Shown: one piece after another, positions 33,926 through 45,770 of the stretch | How the letters are laid out: each line of letters opens with the position of its first letter | How positions within the stretch are numbered: position 1 is the first letter of the stretch | Source: Macrosoma leucophasiata | Lineage: Eukaryota; Arthropoda; Insecta; Lepidoptera; Hedylidae | Length of the DNA stretch: 64,000 nucleotides | NCBI GenBank assembly: GCA_036365455.1 | Contig: JAWQUS010000017.1 | Coordinates: 11,284,001-11,348,000, forward strand | Direction: 5' to 3' | Position numbers and translations under genes: made by a program | The notes under the pieces: generated by a model | What the model was told of the DNA's origin: nothing | What the model saw: only the letters and a program-made list of their open reading frames with translations | Database searches by the model: none

Positions 33926-34539
33926 ATTATTTTGCAGCCAGGCCTATGGTTCTTGTATATATCAGATTGATTATGAAATAACAACTTCTCTTATAAACGA
34001 GGCCTTACATACAAATTTACGAGGCGCGTACATCGCCGCCATATTGTGGCTTGTAACAAGGATGTTTAGTAAGCAAATAAATCGCTGTGCATGCAAATTC
34101 CAAAGCTGACTGTCACATCTAGTTTCGATTGGTTCCATTCACAAGTGCCGCTCATTACGTAGCAGTGGTTTAGGTAAGTTTCGAGCTCTGATATGTAAAC
34201 AGTGAGCAATTTCCCTAATTAAGTATCCAATGGGTGTGCGACAGTCGTAGTCGGCTGTTTGATGACATGTTTGAAAATTTAGGTGCTTGTCCACTGCGCC
34301 ACAGACTACATAATTATGTTCAAGAGATACCGATGCATTATTTATTAATTAATTCTGTTACTGTCTTGATCGTCGTTCCGGTTTGATGGTTCTATTGGAC
34401 CTCATAAAACGTATTTACTATGAAGCTTCTGCCTTTTTATGGATATTAACGTGTTGGAGTGATAATTAACGATCAGTACGAGCTGCCTATTTGTCACTCA
34501 CACAATATGGTGGTTACTAGGTCTTGTAGACCAAATCTA
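33926..34539. other. unassigned sequence
   Basis: Nothing recognised. Confidence 0.5.
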
Positions 34540-34700
34540 ATGACATGTGCTTGGCAAATCCGCAAGAGGCGCGTCGCCGTCGCCCGTCGCCGTCAACTAA
34601 CGGATTTAGGGCCGCCGCCCACTAACCGCGCGGCTTGGCAGAGCGCGGAATGGTACGCTTTGGCATACTGATCTGTGGCATCCCGGCACAATATGGCGCC
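34540..34700. promoter_or_regulatory. GC-richer island with GTCGCC reiteration
   Basis: Contains gtcgccgtcgcccgtcgccg at about 34574 and a GC-rich run to about 34650 in otherwise AT-rich DNA. No convincing coding frame. Function unknown; listed as a candidate regulatory island. Confidence 0.2.
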
Positions 34701-34891
34701 TAGTCTTTCAGTTTACTTTTGTGCTAGTGTAAAATTCCCTAACCGCTGAATTATCTTCCTAAATGGGTTAGATTTAACCCTATTTTAACAAATGGTCAAG
34801 GCAATGACTTTCCGAAACATGTGTCACAGTAGGTATGTACGACGTCCATGACAAGCCGCAGTTATCGCGTCATCACACGAGACTTTTCAAA
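34701..34891. other. unassigned sequence
   Basis: Nothing recognised. Confidence 0.5.
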
Positions 34892-34991
34892 CTAAGTATT
34901 TGTAATACATTATATAAATTATTTGTAATAATAGAAACTATTTGTAATAACATAAACTATTTGCAATAGTATAAACTATTTGTAATCTTTT
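34892..34991 (+). repeat. minisatellite, 19-bp period, four clear copies
   Basis: aaactatttgtaat-type units start at 34916, 34935, 34954 and 34973, exactly 19 bases apart, with a weaker copy upstream at about 34892. Differences between units are one or two bases. Confidence 0.9.
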
Positions 34992-35379
34992 CTAAAGTAA
35001 AAAAATAAGGTCGAAAATCATTTGTTCACATAAAATCACCTACCGTACCCTGCTACACCAGCAGTGGGCGTCGGTCCTTACGGGCGAGCTTTCGCCACGT
35101 ACGCTCGCTGCGCCCGCACTACGTCACATCACACGTATACATCGCAACGGTGAAATGTGTAAGTTCCTTTTTCAAGTGCGTGATGCGTTACAAGATATCA
35201 TATTTTTTATCGTTTTAATTGACTGCAACCTGACACGTTCAGGAACTATGTGTGTATTAAAATTACTAGGTTACTAAAAAGTATTTTGAATGTTAATAAA
35301 AAAAAACAAAACGCATTTTATAAAAATAGCTAAATCAAACTTTTTACAATTTTATTTGCATGAAATGTGTATTTATTAC
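34992..35379. other. unassigned sequence
   Basis: A moderately GC-rich stretch at 35050-35140, otherwise AT-rich. Nothing recognised. Confidence 0.5.
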
Positions 35380-35575
35380 AATGCGATTGGTGTTTATGGC
35401 GATGCGCGCAAGTACGGCGCAGGCGGGCGGGCGGCGGCGCGTGCGCGGCCCCGGTGCAAGGTCAATGGCACACGTCTCTCCCGCTCGCACACCGGAATTC
35501 CATATTTAAATCTCGTCCGCAGAAAAATGGCGGTCGGCTTCATTCCGCGGCCGCGCCGTGTGTACTGAGAATTAA
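35380..35575. promoter_or_regulatory. CpG-rich island with AAAATGGCGG motif
   Basis: A run of GCG/CGG-rich sequence (gcgggcgggcggcggcgcgt) followed at 35524 by aaaaatggcggtcggc. AAAATGGCGG is the core of the YY1/Pho binding motif found at many promoters and Polycomb elements. Frames on both strands are open only because stop codons are rare here. Candidate promoter or regulatory element; no transcript structure can be shown. Confidence 0.27.
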
Positions 35576-37154
35576 TAAAACATGCTTCTTTCTTTTTCTT
35601 ATCGTTTTTTCCGAGTATCGTTAACAACTTAGTAACAGTGCGGTCGCAGTATGCAGTTATGTTGCGTCTGGTGCACATTTTACGCAAGAAAATTTAACGT
35701 AGCGCTTTATCAGGACAAGTTGTTGAATTTCGCCACCGTACACCAACTGTGTGTGTTAATGTGTTCCAGATTGCGAACTGGTCAATGAATAACGGGGCTT
35801 AAAAATCTGAGACAACTTGTAAGTAAACAAAAATTTGTAGGACAATTGCTATTCGATAAACAATATCGATAACAGTTATTTTTAACGTTTTCAACGTAAC
35901 TGTGTTTCATGCGATGATTTAATGCTATATGTAGAGTTTTTAGGGATTTCGATCTAACTTAATTTAACTAGTTTATATCGCTCCGTAATCGGCATGCGAT
36001 GGCGAACACAATTAACATAGTAAAGAGCAAGTCACTGTTAATCGAACTCTGATTTCAGCACAATAGCGTAGGGAAGGGTATATTAGACATCTAAGCACAT
36101 TCATATGAGTAAGCATATTGTGGGCATTAGATAGGAAAAAATACGAAAAGAGGATTTATTTGGACGAAGCAACATGAAAAGGTCAGACAGATCTTTTATA
36201 AGAAAAATGAAAGTGAGTCGCAATTAAAAGAAATCTTGTATTTTTTTTTATTGAACATATTCCAGAATGTTCGGTAATAAACGAGGCATTGAAGCGTAAA
36301 GACATTCAGAAATAAGCAAACGCAAAGAAACCAGTCACACTCAAATTGGACGCATGAGCAATGTGGCAAAATTAATTAATTTTCCCTCTGAAAGCATGCA
36401 CTATGGAAACGGTTGAAAGCATCGGCACCGCCGTCCGTCTCTCTGAGGGATGGCCGAGTGCAAGTCATCGAGGATCGATTCTTAATTTTATTGTCATGCA
36501 CATAAATCCGGTCTTTCGTACTTTTCGCATGGAGCTAAATAATTCAGTTTTGAAATTACTTCAAAAAACAAGTTTCTCAATTCGGTAGTGGCTTACTTGT
36601 ATAATTTTCAGATCTCTAGCATGTAAGGTAAGGTAGATAAGTTTATACGGGTAAAATCAAACAAACTTCCACCCCATATTTAAAAAGGGGGGAGCGATTT
36701 CTTAAAAATCCTGAAATAGGTATTTTATTATTTATAACAAGAAATTTCAGTAAGTAATCACTTAATTTTTCACTTACAAGCATTTTATTATTTTTATTCA
36801 ACCTACAGTAGGCTTTTTACTTCATTTATTTACTTTGCAACAGTGCAAACTTTCGTCATTCCATGCTATTCGCTTTTTGAGTCTCCTCCGAAAAACGTGG
36901 GCCCTATGCCCCGTGCTGTTTGGAGTCGCTACTACTCAAGCTGAATTAATGGTGGTACTGTAAATCTCTTACCTATAGTATCAGTTGTTCAAATAATATG
37001 GAAATATTCAATGAAAATCAACTACTGTGTTAATCACTAATGACACTAACAAAAAATTATTAATTCTTACATTATTGGTTGCGGTTAGGAGCAAATTTCA
37101 ATTTTAATGGAATAAAATATTTATGTATGGTATGTTAAGTTATGTTAAACATTA
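35576..37154. other. unassigned sequence (1.6 kb)
   Basis: Mostly AT-rich. A 61-codon plus-strand frame at 36403-36588 is unremarkable. No repeats recognised. Confidence 0.5.
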
Positions 37155-37260
37155 CGAGAGGTATGTCAGGACCGGGATATCTGCACTCTCTGCCTACCCC
37201 GTTAGGGACCTGGCGTGAAGATACATATATATATATATATATATACATACATACATATAT
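37155..37260 (+). mobile_element. SINE 3' tail plus TA/TACA microsatellite
   Basis: cactctctgcctaccccgtt then agggacctggcgtgaagata, running into (AT)n and (CATA)n repeats. Same tail module as in the sequence interrupted by the hAT element at 58252. Confidence 0.78.
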
Positions 37261-37427
37261 AAAATATTTATTTTGTGTCACAAAAGTGACAAAAGCGTTG
37301 GTGTATAACGATTAAATACCAGAGATTATAGAATATACGAGCTTTATCACTATTACTAACACAAGTAAAGCTATCAATTCTGACAAAAAACATAAGCGTT
37401 TGAATAATACAATATGTCCCTCTCTAC

Positions 37428-37662
37428 TTAATATTAAAAATGCGAGAATATGTTTGTCTGTCTGTCTATATCTTCCGTTTTCAGGTCAAAACTGCTGAAC
37501 GGGCTTTAATGAAATGTAGAATGGAGATGGAGGTAGTTCATGACTCGAGGAAAAAAAAATTTTCATAATTAATCCTCTATAGGATATAAATGGGGAATGA
37601 AAGTTTGTAAACATTTTTGTTACGAACTCCACGCGAATGAAGTCGCGGGCAAAAGCTAGTGT
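37428..37662 (+). mobile_element. interspersed repeat ending GCGGGCAAAAGCTAGT
   Basis: Head ttaatattaaaaatgcgaga with a TGTCTG run, body with ccgttttcaggtcaaaac, and tail cgcgaatgaagtcgcgggca followed by aaagctagt. This organisation is typical of a very common lepidopteran repeat. Non-coding here. Confidence 0.75.
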
Positions 37663-38212
37663 ACGAATAAACGCGCAAACAATAATAATAATTTTAAAAA
37701 AACAGTACCAACATATAGTAAAAAGAAAACGACGGACTACGGACGGTACGTCGCGTAACATCGTCAGGGAATTTACAGGGCAATAAATTTAGAGGAAGAC
37801 ACAGAAGAACCTTATCTACTAACAGTTCAAATGAACTGTCGGCAGAAATAACACACTAGTGAATCTACGAAGAGAAATCACGATTGCCATCGCTATAACT
37901 ATTTAACGCTGCCACTATACGAGGTATATTTCTTTCACGCAATTGAAACAAAAGGAGTACTGTATAAGATTTAGTGCGGTGGTGTTAACCTAACCACACT
38001 CGATGTATAGTTCGGATTTACTGAGTTATAAAGCAGTGAATTACGGACATATGGCATGGCTATCTAGAAATGCCATAAAATTAATGCACATCCCTAGTTT
38101 TATTGAAATGTTACAGATTATGTTTTATTTGTGTTAATATTTACATACTTAAACAATTCCGATGATGGCTGTAAAGCTTCAGAACGAATAGGTGGACAAA
38201 AGAATATGTTAT
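37663..38212. other. unassigned sequence
   Basis: Nothing recognised. Confidence 0.5.
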
Positions 38213-38330
38213 TTTTATTTATTTATTTATGCTTCTATGCACCTTGTACATATGGCGGACTTAATGCCACTAGGCATTCTCTGACAGTCAACCATGGGGT
38301 CATGAGAAAGCTTTGTGTAGGGTGCGGAAA
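38213..38330 (-). mobile_element. non-LTR retrotransposon 3' tail, minus copy
   Basis: The complement reads catggttgactgtcagagaa then ggcattaagtccgccatatg and a (TAAA)n end at 38216-38229. Same family as 6535. Confidence 0.78.
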
Positions 38331-39049
38331 ATAATACATAAATGAAAATAATTACTTAGAGAAAAAAAAAACGTTCATACGTTTTTAGTACTGTATAAAT
38401 TATTTTTTATTTCTTTATCTATATGTACTTACTGTACATACTTTCTCTCGCTGGTTTCTTACCAGGTTTACCAACTACTACAAACGTTATGAATGAATTA
38501 GGACAAAAACCTTACTTTCAAACATACATTATATTTCTATATTATACGAGTATGTAGGTAAAACCCAACGGAGCGAGTAAACTACAGTTGTACGGTTAAG
38601 GGAGTTATTTGAGAATTGTATGGAGCATGGGCTCACTCTATGCATATAGGTATACAATAATAGTTAAAATTATTCTAAACAGTTAGGTATATACTAAAAA
38701 TGTTAATCGATGTTGTGGTGTTTGTTTGTCCAAATTCAACACAGTTTTTGCAAAATAGTTACCACATGTCAACTGTTATTTTAAACACAAAACTTTTTTT
38801 TCATGACCTCAGTAATATAATTAACATAATCAATGAAAAGAATATTTCAGTGCCAAAAACAATTAATATTTTATTTATTTAAAGAGATTATTATTTTACA
38901 CTCATACCATGAAATATTATTTTTTCAAGGTGTGCTGTGCAATGAGTGGGTCCAGAATGACACAACCTTTAAGACCTTTTAAGACTCTACCTGGGAAGTT
39001 TCTTCTTTAAATTTCAAGCAAGTACAAAAAAAAAATTTACAAAAAATGT
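38331..39049. other. unique AT-rich sequence
   Basis: Nothing recognised; the 60-codon frame at 38700-38882 is low-complexity. Confidence 0.5.
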
Positions 39050-39260
39050 TAACCGTTGTCTTTTCCACTGAAAGCGTAATCCCTGCGAGGCGGCCCGCTG
39101 TTCCGCGGGTATTGAAGTGTGTCCGCTCAGGAATGGGCGCGCTAAGTGAAACGATATCGGAGATGAGACCGAGCGTGCCTATAGCCCGCATTAATTTCAT
39201 CCGAGCACAATCCTACCAGAGCGATCGCTGGGGCCTCGGACACACCTATACGATCAAAGT
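39050..39260. promoter_or_regulatory. GC-richer unique island
   Basis: Open on both strands (plus 39046-39270, minus 38979-39200 and 39142-39351) with no domain signature in any frame. GC is locally raised (gcgaggcggcccgctgttcc). Possibly a conserved non-coding element. Confidence 0.2.
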
Positions 39261-41394
39261 GAGCACCTAACTTTGTCCATTTTCGTGCATCGTTTCGGTA
39301 TGTACCTAACTTGCGACAGAACACGGAAAATGTTATAATTACAAAAGACACGAGTAATTATATATTTTTTACTATCAAGTGAAAGTGTTCAATAACATGA
39401 GAATTCCGAATATTATTTACTGGGTGGTCGCATCTGGATCAGTACCGCAACTTGTTAAAGTGACTGACTGACGTACATAATTCACCCCGCGTTCAAATAA
39501 TCGATTTGGTCTTAAATCTTTATAGATCACTCTTTCACTTGTAATGTATGTAACGACATCATGACTCCAGCCAATAGACGTCCTGCTAGACAAAAGCCTT
39601 CCCAAAAGAACTTATGATTTAATTCTATCGGAGCGCACAATCGTGTGAAACGATACGGCCGCACCTATATTCCCAACGCGAGTGCCAAATGGCCTACACT
39701 GCCTTGTTGTGCGTGCAATTATGAACTAAAACTATTCTACAACATTTTTTAGTTTAGTATATATACATAAACTAATTTAGTGTATTTATCGATCGAAATG
39801 TTTTGAAAATATTGTTGTTATCAGCTAACTCATTGCATTTAAATTTCAACAGATAGTTCTGTGCGTGTACTTTGACAATAGAGCCCCAGACGGCCGAGAC
39901 TCAGACGCGCAGTTTACACCCAATACCTTTTAGTGTAAGACATTTTACTTTGCTTTAATGTACCCGTTCTAAATCCCAGATAGCCGCTCTGATCGCCCAG
40001 ATTTGACCGAAGCTTTACACTTTGTACCAACTCTCCATTACGCCGATGCATCGGCGAACACGACTGTAAATCTGTAGCCAATGTCGTTTTCAGTCCGACG
40101 CAAAAGAAGAATTGTAACCTATTAATACTTCACTGCAGGGCAAAATGTTTAAAGTGAACGGTTTTACTTTTATTAGCTATATAGCAGTGAAAATGCGGCG
40201 AAAATTTATATACTTATGAACAATGCAATCACAATGAAAATATAATTGGCGGCATTGTTGTTGTTTAATGCTTTTTATCCTTATTTGCTTTGATTCGAAA
40301 TTCTAATTAATTTTATGTTAATTTCAATTAACATTATATGATAAAGATATTTTATTCATTCTATATCAACAGACATTTTATGCTTTGTAATTATGTTAAC
40401 TTCATTAAAGTTATGCATTCTTATTTAAATTACACAAAAATGATATGTTTTAAGCTGTAATTATTGTGCATGTTTGCAAAACGTACAAATTGACATAATG
40501 ATAGTAATATCGTATTTCCAATTACAACCGTAAAAAGGATGTACTTAAAAGAGGAGGTTTCACAGTAAATGATCTTAAACATCTTCAGTCTTAATATTTT
40601 TATCTTATAACGAAAGTAAAATAGTCGATAAAGAAAGTATTTGTTGTGTTCGTAAATTAAAAGGAACGGCAGGCAGTCCCAGCGGGCTGGGGGCGGTGTG
40701 CGCAATCAGAGCTCGCCGATGGCAGCAACCTTAAATACCAGCCTTAATTGAACTGCTTCCGTGTTGCGGCGGTGTACATAAATACACTTTACGGAAGTAT
40801 TCGCCGCAGAGGTATTCCTTTAACACCATCATAGATACTCGTCTAACCGTATATAGGCTACGGCACCGTCAGAGACTAAGCGACCCGCATTAATCTACTC
40901 ATAATCTCTAAAACATCCTGCATTAAACGCACTTTATTTACCCTTTGAATATGCTTTTGACAGAAATCTATTTAAACATAACATTTTTAAGCGTAATTCG
41001 AATTTAAAGTTGGCGAGACATAAAAGAATAAAACGGCGGAACGCTTCGACTAAATCGTACTTTTATGTTTTTGGCTCGAGGCGACTTCGAAGCACGCATA
41101 CGGGAACTGAAACAATGCTATAACTCTTGAGCAGTTTTAAATGTCTACTTAGTTTCTGTTGTACTAGTACATAAATAAACTACTAAGTAGCTGTGTATTA
41201 ACGTTATAAATTGCAAGAGACAGGCAGAGACAAATCCTGAAAGAATACAGTTTTATATTAGAAGGAAAAAAAATACTGATATAGCTCATTAATATCAGTT
41301 TAATGAATATAAACTAGTCAGCACGGTCATAGAGTTAAAAGATAACTTTATTGGGAAACATAAAGTGAGATGAAAATTTGAATACAGACAAAGC
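39261..41394. other. unassigned sequence; minor GC patch near 40670-40760
   Basis: About 2.1 kb, mainly AT-rich, with a short GC patch (cagcgggctgggggcggtgt). No repeat family or domain recognised. Confidence 0.5.
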
Positions 41395-41850
41395 TCAAGC
41401 GGGTGTCGTGCGTTGAGATGTTCGCGGAAGCTTAAAATAATATTTTGGAGAGCATCGCATCGAGCCGGCTGGTGAACTCTCAGGAAATGAGGCTCTCTGT
41501 CCCGTCGGGAAATTGTTCCTCCCAATCATAACGCTCAGTAAATCTGCCTGCTTTGTAAGACTTTCAAAATGATGGCCCATATTTATGTCTACAAATGTAC
41601 TCGTATTACAAGAAAATTGTGTCAGCTTATGTTTCGTGATGGAATAGGCTACGTAACGAAGTGTACGCAAATTATGAGAAGCGAGTTAATAGAATGAAGA
41701 TCGTGAACAGAGCGGGGGTGGGAGTGATTTGACGTTTAGTTAGGGCCGCAGCCAGGGAAGCAATGATCACACCATTTCCCAAAAGGTCCGAGCCGAGTCG
41801 ATATATCCGTCGAGCGCATCCGATTGAATTAATCTCGGGAAGCGGTCGGT
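41395..41850. promoter_or_regulatory. GC-richer unique stretch
   Basis: Several short minus-strand frames overlap (41295-41525, 41395-41670, 41672-41854), none with a recognisable domain. Non-repetitive within the window. Candidate regulatory DNA only. Confidence 0.15.
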
Positions 41851-42385
41851 ACATTCGATAAACATTTACATATTGCGTGGCTTGTAGCTATCGATTGCGG
41901 ATTTTCTCTCCGAGTAACAAGATAGGATTACATTGCATATAAAACATGAGTTCTATTCTTGTGTTTGAATGAAATAATATGTGAAGCAGTGAATTATATT
42001 GTTAAAACATTAAGAAATTTTATATGGTGTAGAAACAGATGCCATTCAAAATTATGAAACTGTACATCAAAACGCTGTAAGAAGGACTGCTAAAGTCATC
42101 ATACTTTGTTCAGTACACGACAATGATCTCATACACATACGTTAGGTATATGAATATTAATTCATCAATTTAACATGAATAGGATGAGTTTGGATTTACC
42201 GTAGGTATAGTTATTTATAGATGATTCAATGAGTGTGGAAGTGATGAAGTTAAACGGGGTAGAGACGCCCGGTCTTTTCAATCGATTAATTATATCGATT
42301 CACGATCTGAATCGTTTACTTCTCGTGTCTTGTTTATATTTTTTATTTAACTTACATAGCTAATATGAAGATGTAAATTATTTTA
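41851..42385. other. unassigned AT-rich sequence
   Basis: Nothing recognised. Confidence 0.5.
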
Positions 42386-42621
42386 GACTGGCTGACCCGG
42401 CAAACTTCGTATTGCCTCAGAATGAAATAATGTGTCAAGGGTTTGATATATACGGACTATTTGTATGGGAAAATGAAATTGAGGTTTTTACTATTTCCCT
42501 TCAATTTCTTCATATTTTCTTACCTTTTAAACCTTTCCTTGACTTCCAAAAAACATTCAAAACCAAAATTAGCTATCGGTCCAGTCGTTTTCGAGCTTTA
42601 GCGAGACTAACGAACAGCAAT

Positions 42622-42654
<33 letters not shown>

Positions 42655-42658
42655 TAGA
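42386..42658 (+). mobile_element. interspersed repeat with (TA)n tail
   Basis: Head ctggctgacccggcaaactt, body closely matching the minus copy at 10471, then cgagctttagcgagactaac and a 30-base TA microsatellite. The short open frame at 42412-42624 is incidental. Confidence 0.85.
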
Positions 42659-42786
42659 TTAGTAGTAATGAGACGATCACAAAAAAGTTTCGCTATTAAT
42701 CTATTTTAATAATTATCTCTATTATAGCATCTATTTTACTTTTAAAACTAGTCATTCGATTCTATGAGAATGTGATGCGATCTGAG

Positions 42787-43086
42787 GGCGAGATTCACAG
42801 ACCGCATTCAGACTTTACTTTGAATGGAAAGCAAACTTTCAATACACACCTATTTTGATTCACATACTTTTCAAACTATAATTTCACATGTTTACCAAAG
42901 TAGAGTAGCTTATGGGCCTCATAATGGCATATTTTCTCCAAAATGACGCACAGCCTTGTTGTGGACATCGTCGGGGAAGGTTTTTATCCATCATTGGACG
43001 TCTTTGGCTTAAAGTGATGTGATGATGGGCGTCATAAAAAGGCTCAGGCCACACAGAAGGCAAGAGTGCAGTGTGTGAATCTCGCC
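42787..43086. mobile_element. MITE with GGCGAGATTCACA terminal repeats
   Basis: Left end ggcgagattcacagaccgca; the right end is the reverse complement (gtgtgtgaatctcgcc, 43071-43086), giving ~300 bp with 12-13 bp terminal repeats. Internal cagactttactttgaatg matches 54330. Near its right end it holds cattggacgtctttggctta, resembling the AGCAGTGGACGTC repeat tail. Confidence 0.8.
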
Positions 43087-43095
43087 ATAATTCAA

Positions 43096-43203
43096 AATCG
43101 TAATGTTGGAAATCGATTTAAAAAGACGATAATCGTACTGTCGATATTCGATTTAAAACATTAAAGATCGTATTGTTGGAGATATCGATTTGAAAGGGGC
43201 ATC
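43096..43203 (+). repeat. degenerate ~35-bp tandem repeat, three units
   Basis: Units begin aatcgtaatgttgg (43096), aatcgtactgtcga (43131) and atcgtattgttgg (43167), each containing an atcgattt-like block. The AATCGAT-type sites are regularly spaced. Confidence 0.75.
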
Positions 43204-43715
43204 CTTATTACACGGGTATGTGACAGCGGCCAGTGGTACAAACTACAAAGGAGCAATTGACGCGGCCGACCAATGGCAGACTGAGTTGAAATATCGTGCC
43301 GTGCCACACCACGCTGGTACGTCATTCATATGAAGCTAGTTACGACACTGTTTATTATCGGTAAACGTGTTTGTTACAGCATTATGGAATAAATCGTTAT
43401 ATTATCACGAAAAAAACGTTATGAAAAAGAATACATTTTATCATCTTCGTTAATTTTTAAACGTATTTTGCATGCTTATCTACTTTATTGTAATGAAAGT
43501 GGTTCACTCACATTGATGATAAGCAGGCTATGAACGTTTACATAAAAACAAGAGGTTTGCAAACATAAATAGGGCGAGTTTGGATTTGCCATGTACAGTT
43601 ATTTATAAATGATTAAATGAACATAGCAGCGGATGGATTTACATGGATATGTACATGGGTAAGGCGACTGAAAAATACTTAGACTACCCATGTGCTAAGT
43701 TTTCTTTTGCCTATT
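43204..43715. other. unassigned sequence
   Basis: Nothing recognised. Confidence 0.5.
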
Positions 43716-43820
43716 AACCGGAACACGATAGTGCTTCACACTACTATTTAGCGGTAAATACATAAGGTAATGTTTTGGTGCCTACGCCTACAAGCTCCGG
43801 CACTGAAACTCTACCACAGG
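43716..43820 (-). mobile_element. foldback family fragment, right outer arm
   Basis: aaccggaacacgatagtgct, then ctatttagcggtaaatacat and the outer end ctctaccacaggt. The inner half is absent. Confidence 0.78.
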
Positions 43821-44242
43821 TAAAATCAGAAAACATGATTTTTATTACGTTATAAATGTGTTTAATTTTTATTTTTTTAATATGTATAGATATGTAGGTG
43901 TGTATTGTCTTATTGGCTGAAGTGTTTTTAACTTTATTTGATTAACAGTATCCATTATTAATTAAATAAACGTTTATTTCACAAACTAGGTAGCATACCT
44001 CCTAGATTTTCTCTTGTTTCATAGGTAACGTTAAAAACACAGCACGTACTCGAAATCGTCATGCAGAATATGCAGTCATTTGTCTCCATGCGGGTGGGTC
44101 CCTATCAATCCCGTGACCATTCAAGGAAAGTAATTTTTATCGACCCACTGGACTAAACTCCTTCAGGATATCCAGTGAGAAAGACTCTTAACATTATAGG
44201 CACAAAGTTCAACAACCCCAGCGATAGAAACATCAACGTATC
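43821..44242. other. unassigned AT-rich sequence
   Basis: Nothing recognised. Confidence 0.5.
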
Positions 44243-44787
44243 TTTATGTTTTTTTTTTATGTCTGTAGGTTGACAGACAAGCAAGGGCCACCTGATGGAA
44301 AGTGGTCACCATCGCCTATGAACATTTGCAACACCAGGGGAGTTGCCAACGCGCTGCCAGCCCTGAAGGACTCTTTTGACGCCATTTTTGAAGAACCCCA
44401 TATTGTAGCACCTAGGGAACACCTCAGAGGGAAGTTCGTTCCATAATTTACACGTTCTGGGCAGGAACGAACGTGAAAACCGCACCGTTGAGCACTGCCA
44501 GGTGTCCAGTCGGTGTGGGTGGAATTTCTCTCTTCAGCGGGTAGTACGGTGTAGAAAAAGAGACGGTGGCAACATGTCAAACAGTTCAGCAGAGCACTCA
44601 CCATTGTAGAGACGGTACAACACGCACAAACTCCCAATGTCTCTGCGCAGGCTCAGATGTTCGAGCCTGTCGGTAAGTCCTGGATCGTTAACAATACGAA
44701 CGGCGCGTTTTTGTAGGGAGTCAAGTGGACCAAGCTGGTATTTGGGGGCTCCCGCCCACAAATGAGAGCAGTATTCCATATCTATTA
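44243..44787 (-). mobile_element. 5'-truncated non-LTR retrotransposon with poly(A)
   Basis: Minus-strand LINE remnant: coding end, then a short 3' UTR whose complement includes gtggcccttgcttgtctgtc, then a ten-base A run at 44250-44259. The 5' truncation is at about 44787, where a stop appears just upstream of the conserved frame. Confidence 0.88.
44306..44787 (-). pseudogene. LINE reverse-transcriptase C-terminal fragment (one stop)
   Basis: A single minus-strand frame encodes the last ~160 residues of a lepidopteran non-LTR retrotransposon polyprotein. It begins MEYCSHLWAGAPKYQL, passes LQKRAVRIVNDPGLTDRL and DIGSLCVLYRLYNGECS, and ends in FLPRTCKLWNELPSEVFP and NSPGVANVHRRW before the natural stop at 44306-44308. 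One in-frame TGA, just after HRTTR at about 44536-44538, splits it; the frame is the same on both sides, so this is a point nonsense change. The catalytic reverse-transcriptase and endonuclease parts are lost to truncation. Probably jockey- or CR1-like; the clade is uncertain. Confidence 0.88.
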
Positions 44788-45394
44788 TCTAGATTGAAAC
44801 CTCAGATTTTTTTGTAAATATACCATAAAAAACATTCACCATCAGCAACTCCACTCGCATAAAAAGCATCTTTATTTATACGATAAGAATATATCAAAGT
44901 TACAAAGTTGATGAAACTCCAGATAGAGCTGACGCAATAAAGAAGCAAGACAAAAAAAATAATTTATAGCACTTTTCCGCACTTGGGTTCTGTTTCCTAC
45001 AAATAAGGCATGTTAGAGAATGAACAAGTGAGTGTTCTCATGGCCAGATGGCCACCGATGAATGAGTCGTAAACGAGATCGGCACAGAGCGGCCGCCTCG
45101 TGTGCTCTCCGACCGTTATAGCTATGGAAAATTATATCAGTTTTTATCCACATACCTCATACATAACACCCTATAAAGCACTTATTGACAGGATACGTGA
45201 AACACATAGAATATATTTTAAAATCATTAAGCATTCATGCATGATCGGGTTCGAAGAGTTAGCATATCGGTAAAGCATAACTATTTTCTCGTTTCGTAAT
45301 AGTTAGGTATCTGTATACATATGAGTGAAATACATCCGTTATTCGATTTCTTACTTACTTATCAAGAGCGACAGGCATAGGAAAAAACGGTAGA
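44788..45394. other. unassigned sequence
   Basis: Nothing recognised. Confidence 0.5.
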
Positions 45395-45770
45395 TCTTAG
45401 AATGAATTAATCGTCGTTGCCGGTCGGGCGAGCTGTCTATGACGGTAGATGGACGAGCAAAAATGAAATACGAACATGGAAAATCCCGAGCTCCGGTTAA
45501 ACGAGGTGTCCGAACTTGGTCCCATCAAATAATAGTGACGCGTAGGACGGATAGCGATTTCGTTGAACAACCGGGATGCGCCCAATTCTCGCCAATAAAC
45601 GCCCCCGACATATCGACCTCTAGGGCACGCCATCGACACCTCTATAGTTGGGTAGCTAAAGAGCAGAATCGACTCTAACAATTTCATCATTCGAACACGC
45701 CGTGAAATATAGATATTGAATTGACCAGCGTGTACTGGACGTTTACATGCCACACATTCCACGGTACCAC
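45395..45770. promoter_or_regulatory. GC-richer unique island open on both strands
   Basis: A 121-codon minus-strand frame (45397-45762) overlaps a 79-codon plus-strand frame. Neither has a recognisable domain. The sequence is non-repetitive here and GC-richer than its flanks. Could be a conserved non-coding element or an unrecognised exon. Confidence 0.2.

Noticed and set aside
33807..34109. 100-codon frame starting in a SINE
   Set aside because: Its first half is SINE body and tail; no independent protein features.
34892..34991. CRISPR-like array
   Set aside because: Units are contiguous 19-bp repeats without unique spacers, in a eukaryotic genome.
44257..44637. 126-codon minus-strand frame overlapping the LINE relic
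   Set aside because: It is out of frame with the conserved LNE/LWNELP coding sequence; the true frame continues across one TGA.
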